A stretch of 64,000 nucleotides of DNA from Lactobacillus helsingborgensis (GCF_000970855.1 NZ_KQ034046.1:592084-656083), one strand, 5' to 3'. Shown: positions 49,443-58,046, counted from the first letter of the stretch. Numbers and translations: made by a program. Notes: generated by a model not told the origin, from the letters alone.

Positions 49443-50147
49443 ATGACAGATTTACTAGTAACAAATAAACTTACAAAGAAGTTTAAAGACCAAACTGTAC
49501 TTGATCGAATAAACATGCATGTCCCAGAAAATAAGGTTTACTGCTTGCTCGGACCTAATGGAGCTGGAAAAACTACGTTGATGAAAATTTTAACGGGAAT
49601 TGTTTCTGCTACTAGCGGTACTGTCACGTTTGCAGGTCACGAATGGTCCAGGCATGATTTAACTGCTATTGGTTCCTTAATTGAAACTGCGCCACTTTAT
49701 GGTAATTTAACTGCTTATGAAAACTTGCAGGTGGTTTGTCGCTTAAGAGGAGTAGCAGAAACTGAAATCCAATCAATTTTAACTACTGTGGGTATTGGTA
49801 ATACAGGAAAAAAGTTAACTAAAAACTTTTCTCTGGGTATGAAAGAAAGGTTGGGTATTGGCTTAGCCCTTGTGGGTAAACCAAAACTGTTAATTTTAGA
49901 TGAACCTACAAATGGACTTGACCCACTGGGAATTCAGCAATTGCGCAATTTAATTGCCAGTTTAAAAGACAGTGGTATTACAATCATTATTTCCAGCCAT
50001 ATGCTCTCGGAAGTAGAACGATTAGCTGATAATATCGGCATCATTGGCAACGGTCATTTATTATTGGAAAAGCCGCTAGATCACGCAGAAAATCTGGAAC
50101 AATTATTTAATGATACTTTGACAAAGGCTGGTGCTATTAATGCTTAA
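49443..50147 (+). CDS. ABC transporter ATPase (LanF / bacteriocin-immunity type)
   Basis: A 234-residue ATPase with Walker A GPNGAGKTT, the signature NFSLGMKERLGIG and Walker B LLILDEPTNGLDP. The FSLGMK form of the signature is typical of lantibiotic-immunity (LanF) and bacitracin-resistance ATPases. ATG 49443 follows AAAGGAG. It overlaps the first permease gene by eight bases, and a second permease follows, giving a LanFEG layout. No lantibiotic biosynthesis or two-component genes are nearby. Confidence 0.87.
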   Translation: MTDLLVTNKLTKKFKDQTVLDRINMHVPENKVYCLLGPNGAGKTTLMKILTGIVSATSGTVTFAGHEWSRHDLTAIGSLIETAPLYGNLTAYENLQVVCRLRGVAETEIQSILTTVGIGNTGKKLTKNFSLGMKERLGIGLALVGKPKLLILDEPTNGLDPLGIQQLRNLIASLKDSGITIIISSHMLSEVERLADNIGIIGNGHLLLEKPLDHAENLEQLFNDTLTKAGAINA

Positions 50148-50868
50148 TACTTTGGCAATTGAAAAAATCAAAACTAAAAGGACATTTATCAGGCAACTGT
50201 TGTGGCTTTATCCGTTTTTCATAACAGTGATAGTTTTAGTGCTTTTTGCTCCTACTGGTTACGTTATTCAAAGCGTCATTAATCAATGGAGCATTATTTG
50301 GTTGCCATTATTTCTTGCTTTAATTGCTGGGTTGCTTGACCGGCATGAGAAAAATAGCACAGATTATAAGTTGATTTTAAGTTCACCTTGCAATTTGTTT
50401 GATTATGAATTAGGCAGAATACTGCATGTCGCTGTTTTAACTTTCATTTCCTCTTTGTTTCTGATTATTTTCATCGCTTTAATGTTTTTGCTATCTGATA
50501 GTCAGATCAGCCCAATTTCATGTGTACTTGCTATTTTAGGCATTTGGCTAGTTAATCTGTGGGAAATACCACTTTATATTTGGTTTAGCCGCATTACTAA
50601 CATGTACGTCACAATTATATTAGCTTTTGCCGGAATCTTTAGCGGTTTAGCCGTCAATAATTATGTCCTTGGTAAAATTTGGCCATTTACCTGGACTGAA
50701 CTTTTTCCGGTATCGTTAATCAAAATAAACATTAATGGGCTGCCTCTGAAGGCAGGCACCACTGCCCCTAATAATTATTGGACGTTAATAGTGGCTATTT
50801 TGTTGTTTGTGTTAGTTAGTTATTTAGCCGCTAATTCATTCAGAAGGCAGGTAGTAAAAAATGCTTAA
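50140..50868 (+). CDS. ABC transporter permease (LanE/MutE-like)
   Basis: A 242-residue protein with six hydrophobic helices. Its start lies inside the ATPase gene, so expression is coupled. The pattern (short N-terminal IEKIKTKRTF segment, helix, LIAGLLDRHEKNSTDYKLILSSP loop, then paired helices) is that of lantibiotic-immunity ABC permease subunits. A role in exporting or expelling a membrane-active peptide is inferred from that family. Confidence 0.78.
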   Translation: MLNTLAIEKIKTKRTFIRQLLWLYPFFITVIVLVLFAPTGYVIQSVINQWSIIWLPLFLALIAGLLDRHEKNSTDYKLILSSPCNLFDYELGRILHVAVLTFISSLFLIIFIALMFLLSDSQISPISCVLAILGIWLVNLWEIPLYIWFSRITNMYVTIILAFAGIFSGLAVNNYVLGKIWPFTWTELFPVSLIKININGLPLKAGTTAPNNYWTLIVAILLFVLVSYLAANSFRRQVVKNA

Positions 50869-51592
50869 AAATGTTTTCAGATCGGAAACCATTAAGCTCA
50901 AGCGCAGCTTTTTGCTCTATTTTCATTTAGTGGCTTTAATTATTTTTCCGGTATTACTAGGGCTTTATTACGGCAGTAGAAAAAGCGCGGTCACCACGAC
51001 CACTATGGTAACCATTTTTTATGAATTGTTGGCAATTAGTTCTCCGATAGTTATCAGTATAGTCATTAGCTTAGTTTTCGACCGTGAGGAAAAAGCTGGT
51101 CATTGTAAAAATTGGTTAACAATTCCAGGTGCAAGGGGCAAAATTATTCAATTGCAGTTATTTTACTATTGGGTGCTCTATTTTATTGAAATTATTGGTA
51201 TGAGCCTGCTTTATTTTTTGATTTTGCGTTTTGCTTTTCGGGTAAATGACCTATCATTTATCAAAATTTTCCTCACTAGTTTTATTTTTGCAGTTTTTGG
51301 TTTTCTTCAATATGAGATAACACAATGGCTGGTTTTAAAATTTAACGTTGGCGGAGCCATGATTTTAGGGTTCTTTGGTTTAGTTTTTGCGTGTCTGAGC
51401 ATTACTAATCTTTTTGACTTTATTTGGCCTGTAGTTCCTTGGGCTTGGCAAATGAGACTAATGAGCTTTTGGCTGGCTGGAGTTACTAGCCAAGTACAAA
51501 GCTGGACAGCCATGGCAATGGCTGTGCCCATTATTTTAACTTTAGGGTTACCTTTTTTAATTATAAAAAGTTTCAATAATTGGCAAAATTAG
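50861..51592 (+). CDS. ABC transporter permease (LanG/MutG-like)
   Basis: A 243-residue protein with six predicted helices and the same overall plan as the preceding permease: FRSETIKLKRSFLLYFH at the N-terminus and FDREEKAGHCKNWLTIPGARGKI in the first loop. It overlaps the upstream gene by eight bases. The two permeases probably form a heterodimer driven by the ATPase. A terminator follows. Confidence 0.78.
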   Translation: MLKNVFRSETIKLKRSFLLYFHLVALIIFPVLLGLYYGSRKSAVTTTTMVTIFYELLAISSPIVISIVISLVFDREEKAGHCKNWLTIPGARGKIIQLQLFYYWVLYFIEIIGMSLLYFLILRFAFRVNDLSFIKIFLTSFIFAVFGFLQYEITQWLVLKFNVGGAMILGFFGLVFACLSITNLFDFIWPVVPWAWQMRLMSFWLAGVTSQVQSWTAMAMAVPIILTLGLPFLIIKSFNNWQN

Positions 51593-51619
51593 ATTGGTTT
51601 TATAAGAATAAGTAAAATA

Positions 51620-51651
51620 AGCTACTGCAAATGTTTCTGCAGTGGCTTTTT
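51620..51651 (+). terminator. Terminator after the LanFEG-like operon
   Basis: The stem AGCTACTGCA/TGCAGTGGCT is followed by T5. Confidence 0.85.
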
Positions 51652-51783
51652 AGGTGCCAAAAAGTTAATATATACTTAAATAGTAAAACTTTTCTTTAGT
51701 TAGCAGTTATTAATTTCGTATTACTAGTGATTTCTGTATTATGATATGCGGCAAAAGAAAGAATTTTTATAAAGGAGAACTTT

Positions 51784-52818
51784 GTGGTAAAAAAAGATTT
51801 TATTGATACTTGTACCTTTTCAAAAAATGAAATGCAATACCTGGCTGATTTAGGTCTAAAAATTAAGGAGGCTATCAACCATGGCTATTACCCTCAGCTT
51901 TTAAAAGGCAAAAGCTTAGGTATGATCTTTGATCAAACTTCGACTAGGACTCGTTGTTCTGCTGAAACAGCAATGACGGAACTTGGGGGTCATGCGCTCT
52001 ATCTGGCTCCCGGACAAATTCAGTTAGGAAAAAATGGTCATGAGGGTTTGGCTGATACTAGTCACGCTTTAGGTGACTTAGTTGATATCATTGGAGTTCG
52101 AACTGCTAGTCAAGAAGATATTGTGGAGATTGCCCAAAATTCGCATGCACCTGTAGTTAACTTTATGAGTGATGATGACCATCCTACTCAGGCTTTAGGT
52201 GATTTGATTACAATTAAAGAATTTTTACCAGAAGGTAAGAGATTATCTGACATTAAACTGGTTTTTGTGGGGGATGCAACGCAGATTACTATTTCAGCAT
52301 TATTTTTGTGTGCCAAAATGGGCATGCACTTTGTTCAATATGGTCCAAAATCCAAGTGGATCCCACGAGATATTTATAACAAAGCCAATAAGATTGCTGA
52401 AAAAAACGGTGGCTCAATTACATTAAGTGAAGATGAAAGTTCACTTCAAAACGCTGATTTTATTTATACCGATGTTTGGTATGGTTTATATGATCATGAA
52501 CTTGAAAAAGATGAATACATGAAGACCTTTTATCCTAAATATCAAGTCAATGATGAATTATTGGCAAAAACGGGCAATCCTAATGTCAAATTTATGCATT
52601 GCTTGCCGGCGAATAGGGGAGAAGAAGTTTCCGCTGCTGTTCTTGATGGCGAACAATCAATAGCTTGGCAGCAGGCAGCAAATAAAAAGACTGCTATGCG
52701 AGCAGTTTTTGTTTATTTGCTTAATTCAAAATTCACTGATATGAGTGATTCAAGTCAAAAGGCCATCAAATATAAATATAAAGAAGAATTAGCTTATTTG
52801 CTTGCACAAAGACCATAA
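51784..52818 (+). CDS. Putrescine-type carbamoyltransferase (orphan, PTC/OTC family)
   Basis: A 344-residue aspartate/ornithine carbamoyltransferase family protein. The carbamoyl-phosphate loop STRTR is at residues 53-57, the DHPTQALGDL motif is near 143, and the HCLPA motif near 270. IYTDVWYGLYDHELEKDEYM and the helical C-terminal extension resemble putrescine carbamoyltransferase of the agmatine deiminase pathway rather than ornithine carbamoyltransferase. After STRTR the usual SFE is SAE here. No agmatine deiminase, carbamate kinase or agmatine-putrescine antiporter gene is adjacent. It starts with GTG after AAAGGAG and is monocistronic. Confidence 0.8.
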   Translation: MVKKDFIDTCTFSKNEMQYLADLGLKIKEAINHGYYPQLLKGKSLGMIFDQTSTRTRCSAETAMTELGGHALYLAPGQIQLGKNGHEGLADTSHALGDLVDIIGVRTASQEDIVEIAQNSHAPVVNFMSDDDHPTQALGDLITIKEFLPEGKRLSDIKLVFVGDATQITISALFLCAKMGMHFVQYGPKSKWIPRDIYNKANKIAEKNGGSITLSEDESSLQNADFIYTDVWYGLYDHELEKDEYMKTFYPKYQVNDELLAKTGNPNVKFMHCLPANRGEEVSAAVLDGEQSIAWQQAANKKTAMRAVFVYLLNSKFTDMSDSSQKAIKYKYKEELAYLLAQRP

Positions 52819-52821
52819 AGA

Positions 52822-52854
52822 AAAGACTAAAAGCTTTTGGCTTTTAGTCTTTTT
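52822..52854 (+). terminator. Terminator after the carbamoyltransferase gene
   Basis: The stem AAAGACTAAAAGC/GCTTTTAGTCTTT is followed by T-rich sequence. The left A-rich flank may also serve the converging xre gene. Confidence 0.9.
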
Positions 52855-52866
52855 GTATGCAAAATA

Positions 52867-53187
52867 TTAATTTTTTTCCATTAATCTGATTAACCTAACA
52901 TAATTTATAACTTGGGTCTTCTCTTTTTTGGTTAACGGTTTTTTATCAATATAAAGATTTTGAATTTCTTCAAAGTTAACCTTTTTTATATTACCGCCGG
53001 CAAGCCACATTGGGTCGACTTCTAAAGCTGCTGCGAGAAGCTCAATGCGATTTTGCTTAGGTTTATATTTGCCTTCTAAGTAGTCGTGAATGTTGGACCG
53101 CGGTATCCTTGTTCTTCTTGAAAGTTCAGCCTGTGTAATTCCAGATTTTGCAAAAGTGGATTTGAAATTTTCTAAAAATGTTGCCAT
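52867..53187 (-). CDS. XRE-family helix-turn-helix regulator
   Basis: A 106-residue small DNA-binding protein. The HTH occupies about residues 8-60 (GITQAELSRRTRIPRSNIHDYLEGKYKP), followed by a helical, Lys-rich tail (LTKKEKTQVINYVRLIRLM). Such proteins are repressors of phage, toxin-antitoxin or metabolic genes. It faces away from the dga operon, and its target is unknown. No partner toxin or phage gene is beside it. Confidence 0.78.
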   Translation of the reverse strand: MATFLENFKSTFAKSGITQAELSRRTRIPRSNIHDYLEGKYKPKQNRIELLAAALEVDPMWLAGGNIKKVNFEEIQNLYIDKKPLTKKEKTQVINYVRLIRLMEKN

Positions 53188-53511
53188 AAGCGTAAATCAC
53201 TCAATTCTATACAAAAAATTTTTCTTTCTCTAACTTATTACAAATCAGCCTTCATTTTGTAAAAACGCTTACTTCTAAGTGCGGTAATGAAATCAGAACG
53301 ATATGCAAAATAAGTCTTTTGTATGCATTATTGCTGTAATGATTTAATAATTATTTTACCAAAATAGGCATTTTTGTTCAAAATTATTTGTAATGAAAAC
53401 ATAACGAGAACCAAAACAGTAAAAAAGGAATTTTGTCAATGTTATTAAAACATTACAATTAAAAATAAATTGTATAAAAATTAAAAATGATTATTACTAA
53501 ATAAACTTTTA

Positions 53512-53540
53512 TTGACAAGTAAAAAAATGGTTCTTATTTC
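53512..53540 (+). promoter_or_regulatory. Candidate dga promoter with overlapping operator word
   Basis: TTGACA and TATTTC are spaced by 17 bases. The -10 is poor, but it overlaps the reverse copy of the AAATAAGAA word also found before the KduD-like gene. Confidence 0.4.
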
Positions 53541-53561
53541 ACCTTTACTTTCAGCGCCTTA

Positions 53562-53577
53562 TTGACAGCGTTTGCAT
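53562..53577 (+). promoter_or_regulatory. cre-like site (CcpA operator)
   Basis: TTGACAGCGTTTGCAT matches the cre consensus WTGNAANCGNWNNCA with one mismatch. It lies about 85 bases before the first gene of the sugar-acid PTS operon. Confidence 0.6.
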
Positions 53578-53662
53578 AAATATGGAATTATTGGTTTGCA
53601 AGTAATTAATTATTTGTTAGATTCTTAAATTACGTTTTTGAAAATATCTGGGAGGTAGCAAT

Positions 53663-54070
53663 TTGAGAGAAAAAAATAAAATTATTTTACTAACTCACGG
53701 TGGTTGGGGAGCCGCACTTAATAAAAGTATGGGTTTACTGGTTGGAAAAACAGAAAATATTATGGATATTGGTTTAACAGCAAATATGACGTTAGATCAA
53801 TACATGTTAAAAATTGAAAATAGTGTAATGCCAGTCAATAAAAATACTATTGTTTTAACTGATATACCTGGGGGTACGACTAGCAATGTTGCTTTGAGAT
53901 TAACACAAAAATATCCGTGGACAATTTTGTCTGGCGTTAATGCGCTCATGCTGGTGGAAACAATAATGCACCAAAATGAAGATATTACCGCAGAAATAGT
54001 TAAAAAAATTCTTGAAGCTGGGCAGCAAAGTCAGAAAAATTTGAATTTATTATTTAGAAGTGAAGGATAA
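53663..54070 (+). CDS. dgaA: PTS mannose-family EIIA (DgaA-like)
   Basis: A 135-residue EIIA of the mannose/fructose/sorbose family (PF03610). The phosphorylated His is in LLTHGGWG (residue 12), and the conserved VLTDIPGGTTSNVA loop follows. It accepts phosphate from HPr and passes it to EIIB. The TTG start at 53663 follows GGGAGG. It heads a six-gene cluster in the same order as Salmonella dgaABCDEF, so D-glucosaminate is the inferred substrate. As in that system, EIIA and EIIB are separate proteins. Confidence 0.85.
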   Translation: MREKNKIILLTHGGWGAALNKSMGLLVGKTENIMDIGLTANMTLDQYMLKIENSVMPVNKNTIVLTDIPGGTTSNVALRLTQKYPWTILSGVNALMLVETIMHQNEDITAEIVKKILEAGQQSQKNLNLLFRSEG

Positions 54071-54074
54071 AAAT

Positions 54075-54566
54075 ATGAATGTTGTTTTGTGTAGAGTAGA
54101 TAGTCGGCTTATTCATGGACAAGTGGTAACGAAATGGGTCGGTCAGTATAACGTTAATAGAATTATCGTAGTCAGTGATCAACTTGAAAAAGATCAATTT
54201 ATGAGGAGCATATATTTAATGGCTGCTCCGCCAGACGTCAAAGTAGAATGTTTGGGAATTGCTTCATTAAAAAAGGCTCAAGAGGAGGACAAATTAGCAA
54301 CTGGCAGAATTTTGCTTATTCTTCCCGACATTGCAACCCTTAAAACAATTGTAGATGAAAAAATATATCAAGGAAAAGTACAAATCGGGGGTTTAGGTGG
54401 TGGTCCTGATCGTAAAGTTGTTTTTCAAAATATTACTCTAAATGATAGTGACGCCCAAATATTGGAGGAACTGAAAAACCAAGATTGTGAGATTTATTTT
54501 CAAACTATCCCGGAGGATGCGCCACAGAGTTTAGAAAAAATCATAGAAAAATATAGGAAGGTGTGA
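54075..54566 (+). CDS. dgaB: PTS mannose-family EIIB (DgaB-like)
   Basis: A 163-residue EIIB (PF03830) beginning MNVVLCRVDSRLIHGQVVTKWV; the His in RLIHGQV near residue 15 is the phosphorylation site. ATG 54075 is preferred to an upstream GTG, since GAAGGA lies at 54062-54067. It donates phosphate to the substrate as it passes through EIIC/EIID. It is tightly spaced with its neighbours in the dga-like operon. Confidence 0.87.
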   Translation: MNVVLCRVDSRLIHGQVVTKWVGQYNVNRIIVVSDQLEKDQFMRSIYLMAAPPDVKVECLGIASLKKAQEEDKLATGRILLILPDIATLKTIVDEKIYQGKVQIGGLGGGPDRKVVFQNITLNDSDAQILEELKNQDCEIYFQTIPEDAPQSLEKIIEKYRKV

Positions 54567-54571
54567 TTAAA

Positions 54572-55321
54572 ATGAACAATACGGCTTTGGCTGTTGTAAT
54601 GGGACTTTATTTTTGGTTTGCCAATTTGAGATTTGGGTACACCTTTTCCGGCATGCTCAAGCAACCTGTTTGTGTTGCTTTAGTTGTTGGACTGATAACA
54701 GGACAAATGGCGCAGGCAATGACAATTGGAGCTGGAATACAATTGATGTTTTTAGGGGTTACATCAACTCCTGGTGGTAATGTGCCAAACGATCCTGCTC
54801 TAGCAGCTACTATTGCTATTCCAATTGCAGTTACACTTAATATGAATGCACCAGCAGCAGTGGCACTGGCAGTACCTTTTGGTATTTTAGGTGTCTTTCT
54901 AGATCAATTGAGAAGAACTATCAATGCTATTTGGATACATATGGCAGATAAAGATGCAGAAAAATTAAATTATAAAGGTATTTATGCAGCAGCCTTCATC
55001 TACCCAGCACTTGTTGGTTTTCTCATTAGGTTTCCTGTAGTTTTTGCCGCTAATTACTTTGGTCGCGGAGCTGTTCAGGCTTTAATAACTGCTATTCCCC
55101 AATGGCTAATGCATGGTTTTGAAGTGATGGGCTCACTGTTACCAGCATTAGGATTTGCTTTAACTATCAGTGTAATTGGTAAGAAAAAACTTTTGCCATA
55201 TTTCTTTATAGGGTTTGTAGCTGTTGTATATTTCAAAGCTGAAATAATGGCGGTCGCTATCATCGGTGTATGTATTGCTTATCTTGTAAGAAAGAATGCC
55301 AATAAGGAGGAAGCATCATAA
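54572..55321 (+). CDS. dgaC: PTS mannose-family EIIC (DgaC-like)
   Basis: A 249-residue membrane subunit with about seven hydrophobic segments. The EII-Sor signature is visible in GLITGQMAQAMTIGAGIQLMFLGVTSTPGGNVPNDPALAATIA. It forms the translocation channel with EIID. ATG 54572 follows AGGAAGG, which lies over the end of dgaB. Its stop overlaps the dgaD start (TAATG). Confidence 0.88.
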   Translation: MNNTALAVVMGLYFWFANLRFGYTFSGMLKQPVCVALVVGLITGQMAQAMTIGAGIQLMFLGVTSTPGGNVPNDPALAATIAIPIAVTLNMNAPAAVALAVPFGILGVFLDQLRRTINAIWIHMADKDAEKLNYKGIYAAAFIYPALVGFLIRFPVVFAANYFGRGAVQALITAIPQWLMHGFEVMGSLLPALGFALTISVIGKKKLLPYFFIGFVAVVYFKAEIMAVAIIGVCIAYLVRKNANKEEAS

Positions 55322-56142
55322 TGACTCAAACAAAAAAATTATCAAAGAGAGAAGTTAATAAAGCTTTTTGGATTTACCAGTTGGGATGTGAAGAATCAAA
55401 TTCCTATGAAAGACTCCAAAGCTTAATCTTTTGCGCTTCAATGATACCAGCAATTAAAAAACTATATGCTGACGATAAAGAAGAACAAAAAAAGGCATTA
55501 AAACGTCATCTTACCTTTTTTAATACCGAAGGGTCGATAGGTTCTTCGATTCAAGGAATTACTCTGGCGATGGAAGAAGAAAAAGCTAATGGTGCTGATA
55601 TCTCAGGTTCAGCTATTACTTCTATCAAAACTGGTCTAATGGGACCATTAGCTGGCATTGGAGATTCGGTAATTTGGTCTGCTTTAATGCCAATCATTAT
55701 TTCGATTTTTATTCCAATGGCAAAATCCGGCAATCCGCTTGGCGGACTTTTACCGCTAATTATTTATACAGCGATCACAATGTATATTAGTTATTTTCTT
55801 ATTCATAGGTGTTACACTGTTGGCCGTTCTTCGATCATTGATCTGCTTCAAAATGGTTTGATTAAAGAAGTGATCTATGGTGCAAATGTTTTGGGAATGA
55901 TGATGATGGGTGCTCTTTCTGCTTCTTATGTGACTGTGACCACACCTTTGAAAATTCACGTTCCCGGCGGATCTACTATTGTTCTTCAAACTATTTTGGA
56001 TAGTATGCTTAAAGGCTTGCTACCGTTAGCAGCTGTTTTATTAATTTATTGGTATATGCAAAAGAAGGGACCACGCTATGGTGTAATTATCGGTACTATC
56101 ATTGTCATTAGTTTGCTTGGTTCATTTTGCGGAATTCTGTAA
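55321..56142 (+). CDS. dgaD: PTS mannose-family EIID (DgaD-like)
   Basis: A 273-residue EIID (PF03613). The N-terminal cytoplasmic half contains FFNTEGSIGSSIQGITLAMEEEKANG-type sequence, then GLMGPLAGIGDSVIWSALMPI and C-terminal helices. With EIIC it forms the membrane complex. It is translationally coupled to dgaC and followed within 17 bases by dgaE. Confidence 0.88.
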   Translation: MTQTKKLSKREVNKAFWIYQLGCEESNSYERLQSLIFCASMIPAIKKLYADDKEEQKKALKRHLTFFNTEGSIGSSIQGITLAMEEEKANGADISGSAITSIKTGLMGPLAGIGDSVIWSALMPIIISIFIPMAKSGNPLGGLLPLIIYTAITMYISYFLIHRCYTVGRSSIIDLLQNGLIKEVIYGANVLGMMMMGALSASYVTVTTPLKIHVPGGSTIVLQTILDSMLKGLLPLAAVLLIYWYMQKKGPRYGVIIGTIIVISLLGSFCGIL

Positions 56143-56159
56143 TCTAAATGGAGGTAGAA

Positions 56160-57257
56160 ATGGATTTTTATCAGAAATTAAATCTTAAAAAAGTAATTAA
56201 TGCTAGCGGTAAAATGACAATTTTGGGTGTTTCCAAGGTCACAAATGAAAGTATTGCAGCGCAACAATTTGGCGATCAGCATTTTTTTGAAATGACTGAT
56301 TTAATTGAAAAAAGCGGGAAATATATTGCCGAAATGATTGGAGCAGAAGATGCTCTCATTGTTAATTCAGCTTCGGCGGGAATTGCCCAAGCGGTAGCAG
56401 GCATAATTGGCCAAGGGAGTGAATATCATCTTTATCATCCATATACCGAACGGATTATAAAAAGAAATATTATTTTACCTAAGGGACAAAATATTGATTA
56501 TGGGGCACCTGAAGAAGAAATGATTACACTTGGTGGTGGCCATCCTGTCGAAGCGGGCTATGCTAATACCTGTTCTGATCATAATTTGGAGATCATGATT
56601 GATGATAATACAGCTGCCATATTATATGTTAAAAGCCATCATTGTGTGCAAAAGAGTATGTTAACTATCAAAGAAGCACTTAAGGTTGCCCATGAACATA
56701 ATCTGCCTTTAATTTTGGATGCTGCTGCTGAAGAAGACATTAAAACATACGTTGATTTAGGCGTTGATGTAATTATTTTTAGTGGTGCAAAGGCAATTGC
56801 TGGACCGGCATCTGGTTTAATTTTGGGTAAAAAGAAGTATATTAACTGGGCGCGCATGCAAGCTAAAGGTATAGGCCGCGCAATGAAAATAGGAAAAGAG
56901 AACATTTTAGGTTTAACCGCTGCTTTTGAAAACTATGTCAAATGCGGCCCGGAAAACGGCGAAAATATGAAAAAAAGACTAAGCCCTTTTATTTCTGCTT
57001 TGTCTAAATTGCCCCATGTTTCTGTTACGCAACAAAAAGATCAGGCCGGAAGGGATATTTATCGAGCTGATATGAAAATAGATCCAAGTTTTTCTAAAAA
57101 TGCGATAACGGTTATTAAGGAATTAAAAGAGCAAGCACCAGTTATCTATACAAGAGAATACCGAGCAAATGAAAATATCATTGAATTTGATATTCGAGCT
57201 ATAGATAATGCAGAAATGAAAACTATTGTTAAACGCTTGCAGGAGATTTTGAAATGA
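56160..57257 (+). CDS. dgaE: DgaE-like D-glucosaminate-6-phosphate ammonia-lyase
   Basis: A 365-residue PLP enzyme of the SelA/DgaE fold. In Salmonella DgaE converts D-glucosaminate-6-phosphate to 2-keto-3-deoxy-6-phosphogluconate plus ammonia. The PLP Lys is K211 in FSGAKAIAGPASGLILG; INASGKMTILG at the N-terminus and AEMIGAEDALIVNSASAGIAQAVAG are family features. ATG 56160 follows GGAGG; the ATG at 56148 is upstream of that RBS. Its stop overlaps the presumed dgaF start (ATGATG). Confidence 0.87.
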   Translation: MDFYQKLNLKKVINASGKMTILGVSKVTNESIAAQQFGDQHFFEMTDLIEKSGKYIAEMIGAEDALIVNSASAGIAQAVAGIIGQGSEYHLYHPYTERIIKRNIILPKGQNIDYGAPEEEMITLGGGHPVEAGYANTCSDHNLEIMIDDNTAAILYVKSHHCVQKSMLTIKEALKVAHEHNLPLILDAAAEEDIKTYVDLGVDVIIFSGAKAIAGPASGLILGKKKYINWARMQAKGIGRAMKIGKENILGLTAAFENYVKCGPENGENMKKRLSPFISALSKLPHVSVTQQKDQAGRDIYRADMKIDPSFSKNAITVIKELKEQAPVIYTREYRANENIIEFDIRAIDNAEMKTIVKRLQEILK

Positions 57258-57999
57258 TGAAATTAGAACCAGATTATTATAAAGGAAGAGTGGCATTAAA
57301 CTGCTTTTAGCAGGTTCAGTGCAAAATGCCAAAGAGATATATGAAGCGGCTCAAGGACACCTAGTTTGTGGTCTTCTAACCAAAAATTACGCCAATACTG
57401 AAAGTTGTATTACTGCCATGAAAAAATATCAAAATGCGGTTAATAATGCAATTTCAATTGGATTAGGAGAAGGAGATCCTAATCAAAGCAAAATGGTATG
57501 CGAGGTATCTGAGACTGTTCAACCACAGCATGTAAACCAAGTTTTTACTGGTGTTGGTTTTACTAGAGCCTTAATTGGTCAAGATGAAACGGTAATTAAT
57601 GGGCTTGTCTCACCAACTGGTAAAGTAGGTTATGTCAACGTAGCTACGGGACCATTAAGTTCAAAGGAGAAAGTAGCGACTATTCCAGTAGTAACAGCTA
57701 TTGCTATGTTAAAAGATATGGGTGGCAGTTCTCTAAAATTTTTCCCTATGCAGGGGTTAAAGCATTTAGAAGAATATGAGTATGTTGTCCGAGCTTGTGC
57801 CGATAATAATTTTAGTATTGAACCTACAGGTGGGATCAATTTAGATAACTTTGAGAATATCTTGCAAATAGCGCTTAAAGCGGGTGTAAAAAAGGTTTTG
57901 CCTCATGTTTATTCATCGATCATAGATAAGGATTCTGGCTTAACAAGACCAGAAGATGTTAAAAAACTATTTGAAATTGTGAAAAGTAACTTAGACTAA
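57254..57999 (+). pseudogene. dgaF: DgaF-like KDPG aldolase, apparently frameshifted near the 5' end
   Basis: The family product cleaves 2-keto-3-deoxy-6-phosphogluconate to pyruvate and glyceraldehyde-3-phosphate. AGGAG (57241-57245) and ATG 57254 begin a normal N-terminus (MMKLEPDYYKGRVALN), but this frame stops at TAG 57308-57310. The family continuation LLAGSVQNAKEIYEAAQGH lies in the -1 frame and then stays open to 57999 with QPQHVNQVFTGVG, VNGLVSPTGKVGY and EPTGGINLDNF intact. The phase change falls near 57299-57306. An internal GTG at 57319 could start a protein lacking the first 20 or so residues, but no RBS precedes it. A sequencing error or recoding are alternatives. Confidence 0.75.
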
Positions 58000-58014
58000 G
58001 GAAACTAGCAAATA

Positions 58015-58046
58015 AAAAAGAGAAATTTTTGAAATTTCTCTTTTTT
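58015..58046. terminator. Bidirectional terminator between dgaF and iclR
   Basis: The stem AAAGAGAAATT/AATTTCTCTTT is flanked by A- and T-runs between the two convergent genes. Confidence 0.9.

Larger units (their letters stand above)
53188..53662. other. 475-base regulatory gap before the dga operon
   Basis: Very AT-rich, with no credible ORF. It holds the xre promoter side, two inverted copies of a TGAAATNAGAAC word (53288-53299 and, in reverse, 53530-53541), a candidate promoter at 53512-53540 and a cre-like site at 53562-53577. Confidence 0.6.

Noticed and set aside
53259..53274. Second cre-like word (TGTAAAAACGCTTACT)
   Set aside because: The spacing between TG and CG is wrong for cre, and forcing the frame leaves two key mismatches.
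57296..57310. Programmed -1 frameshift as the explanation for dgaF
   Set aside because: ATTAAAC differs from TTTAAAC at the first base and weakens P-site re-pairing; no clear downstream stimulatory hairpin was seen. Kept only as an alternative to mutation or error.
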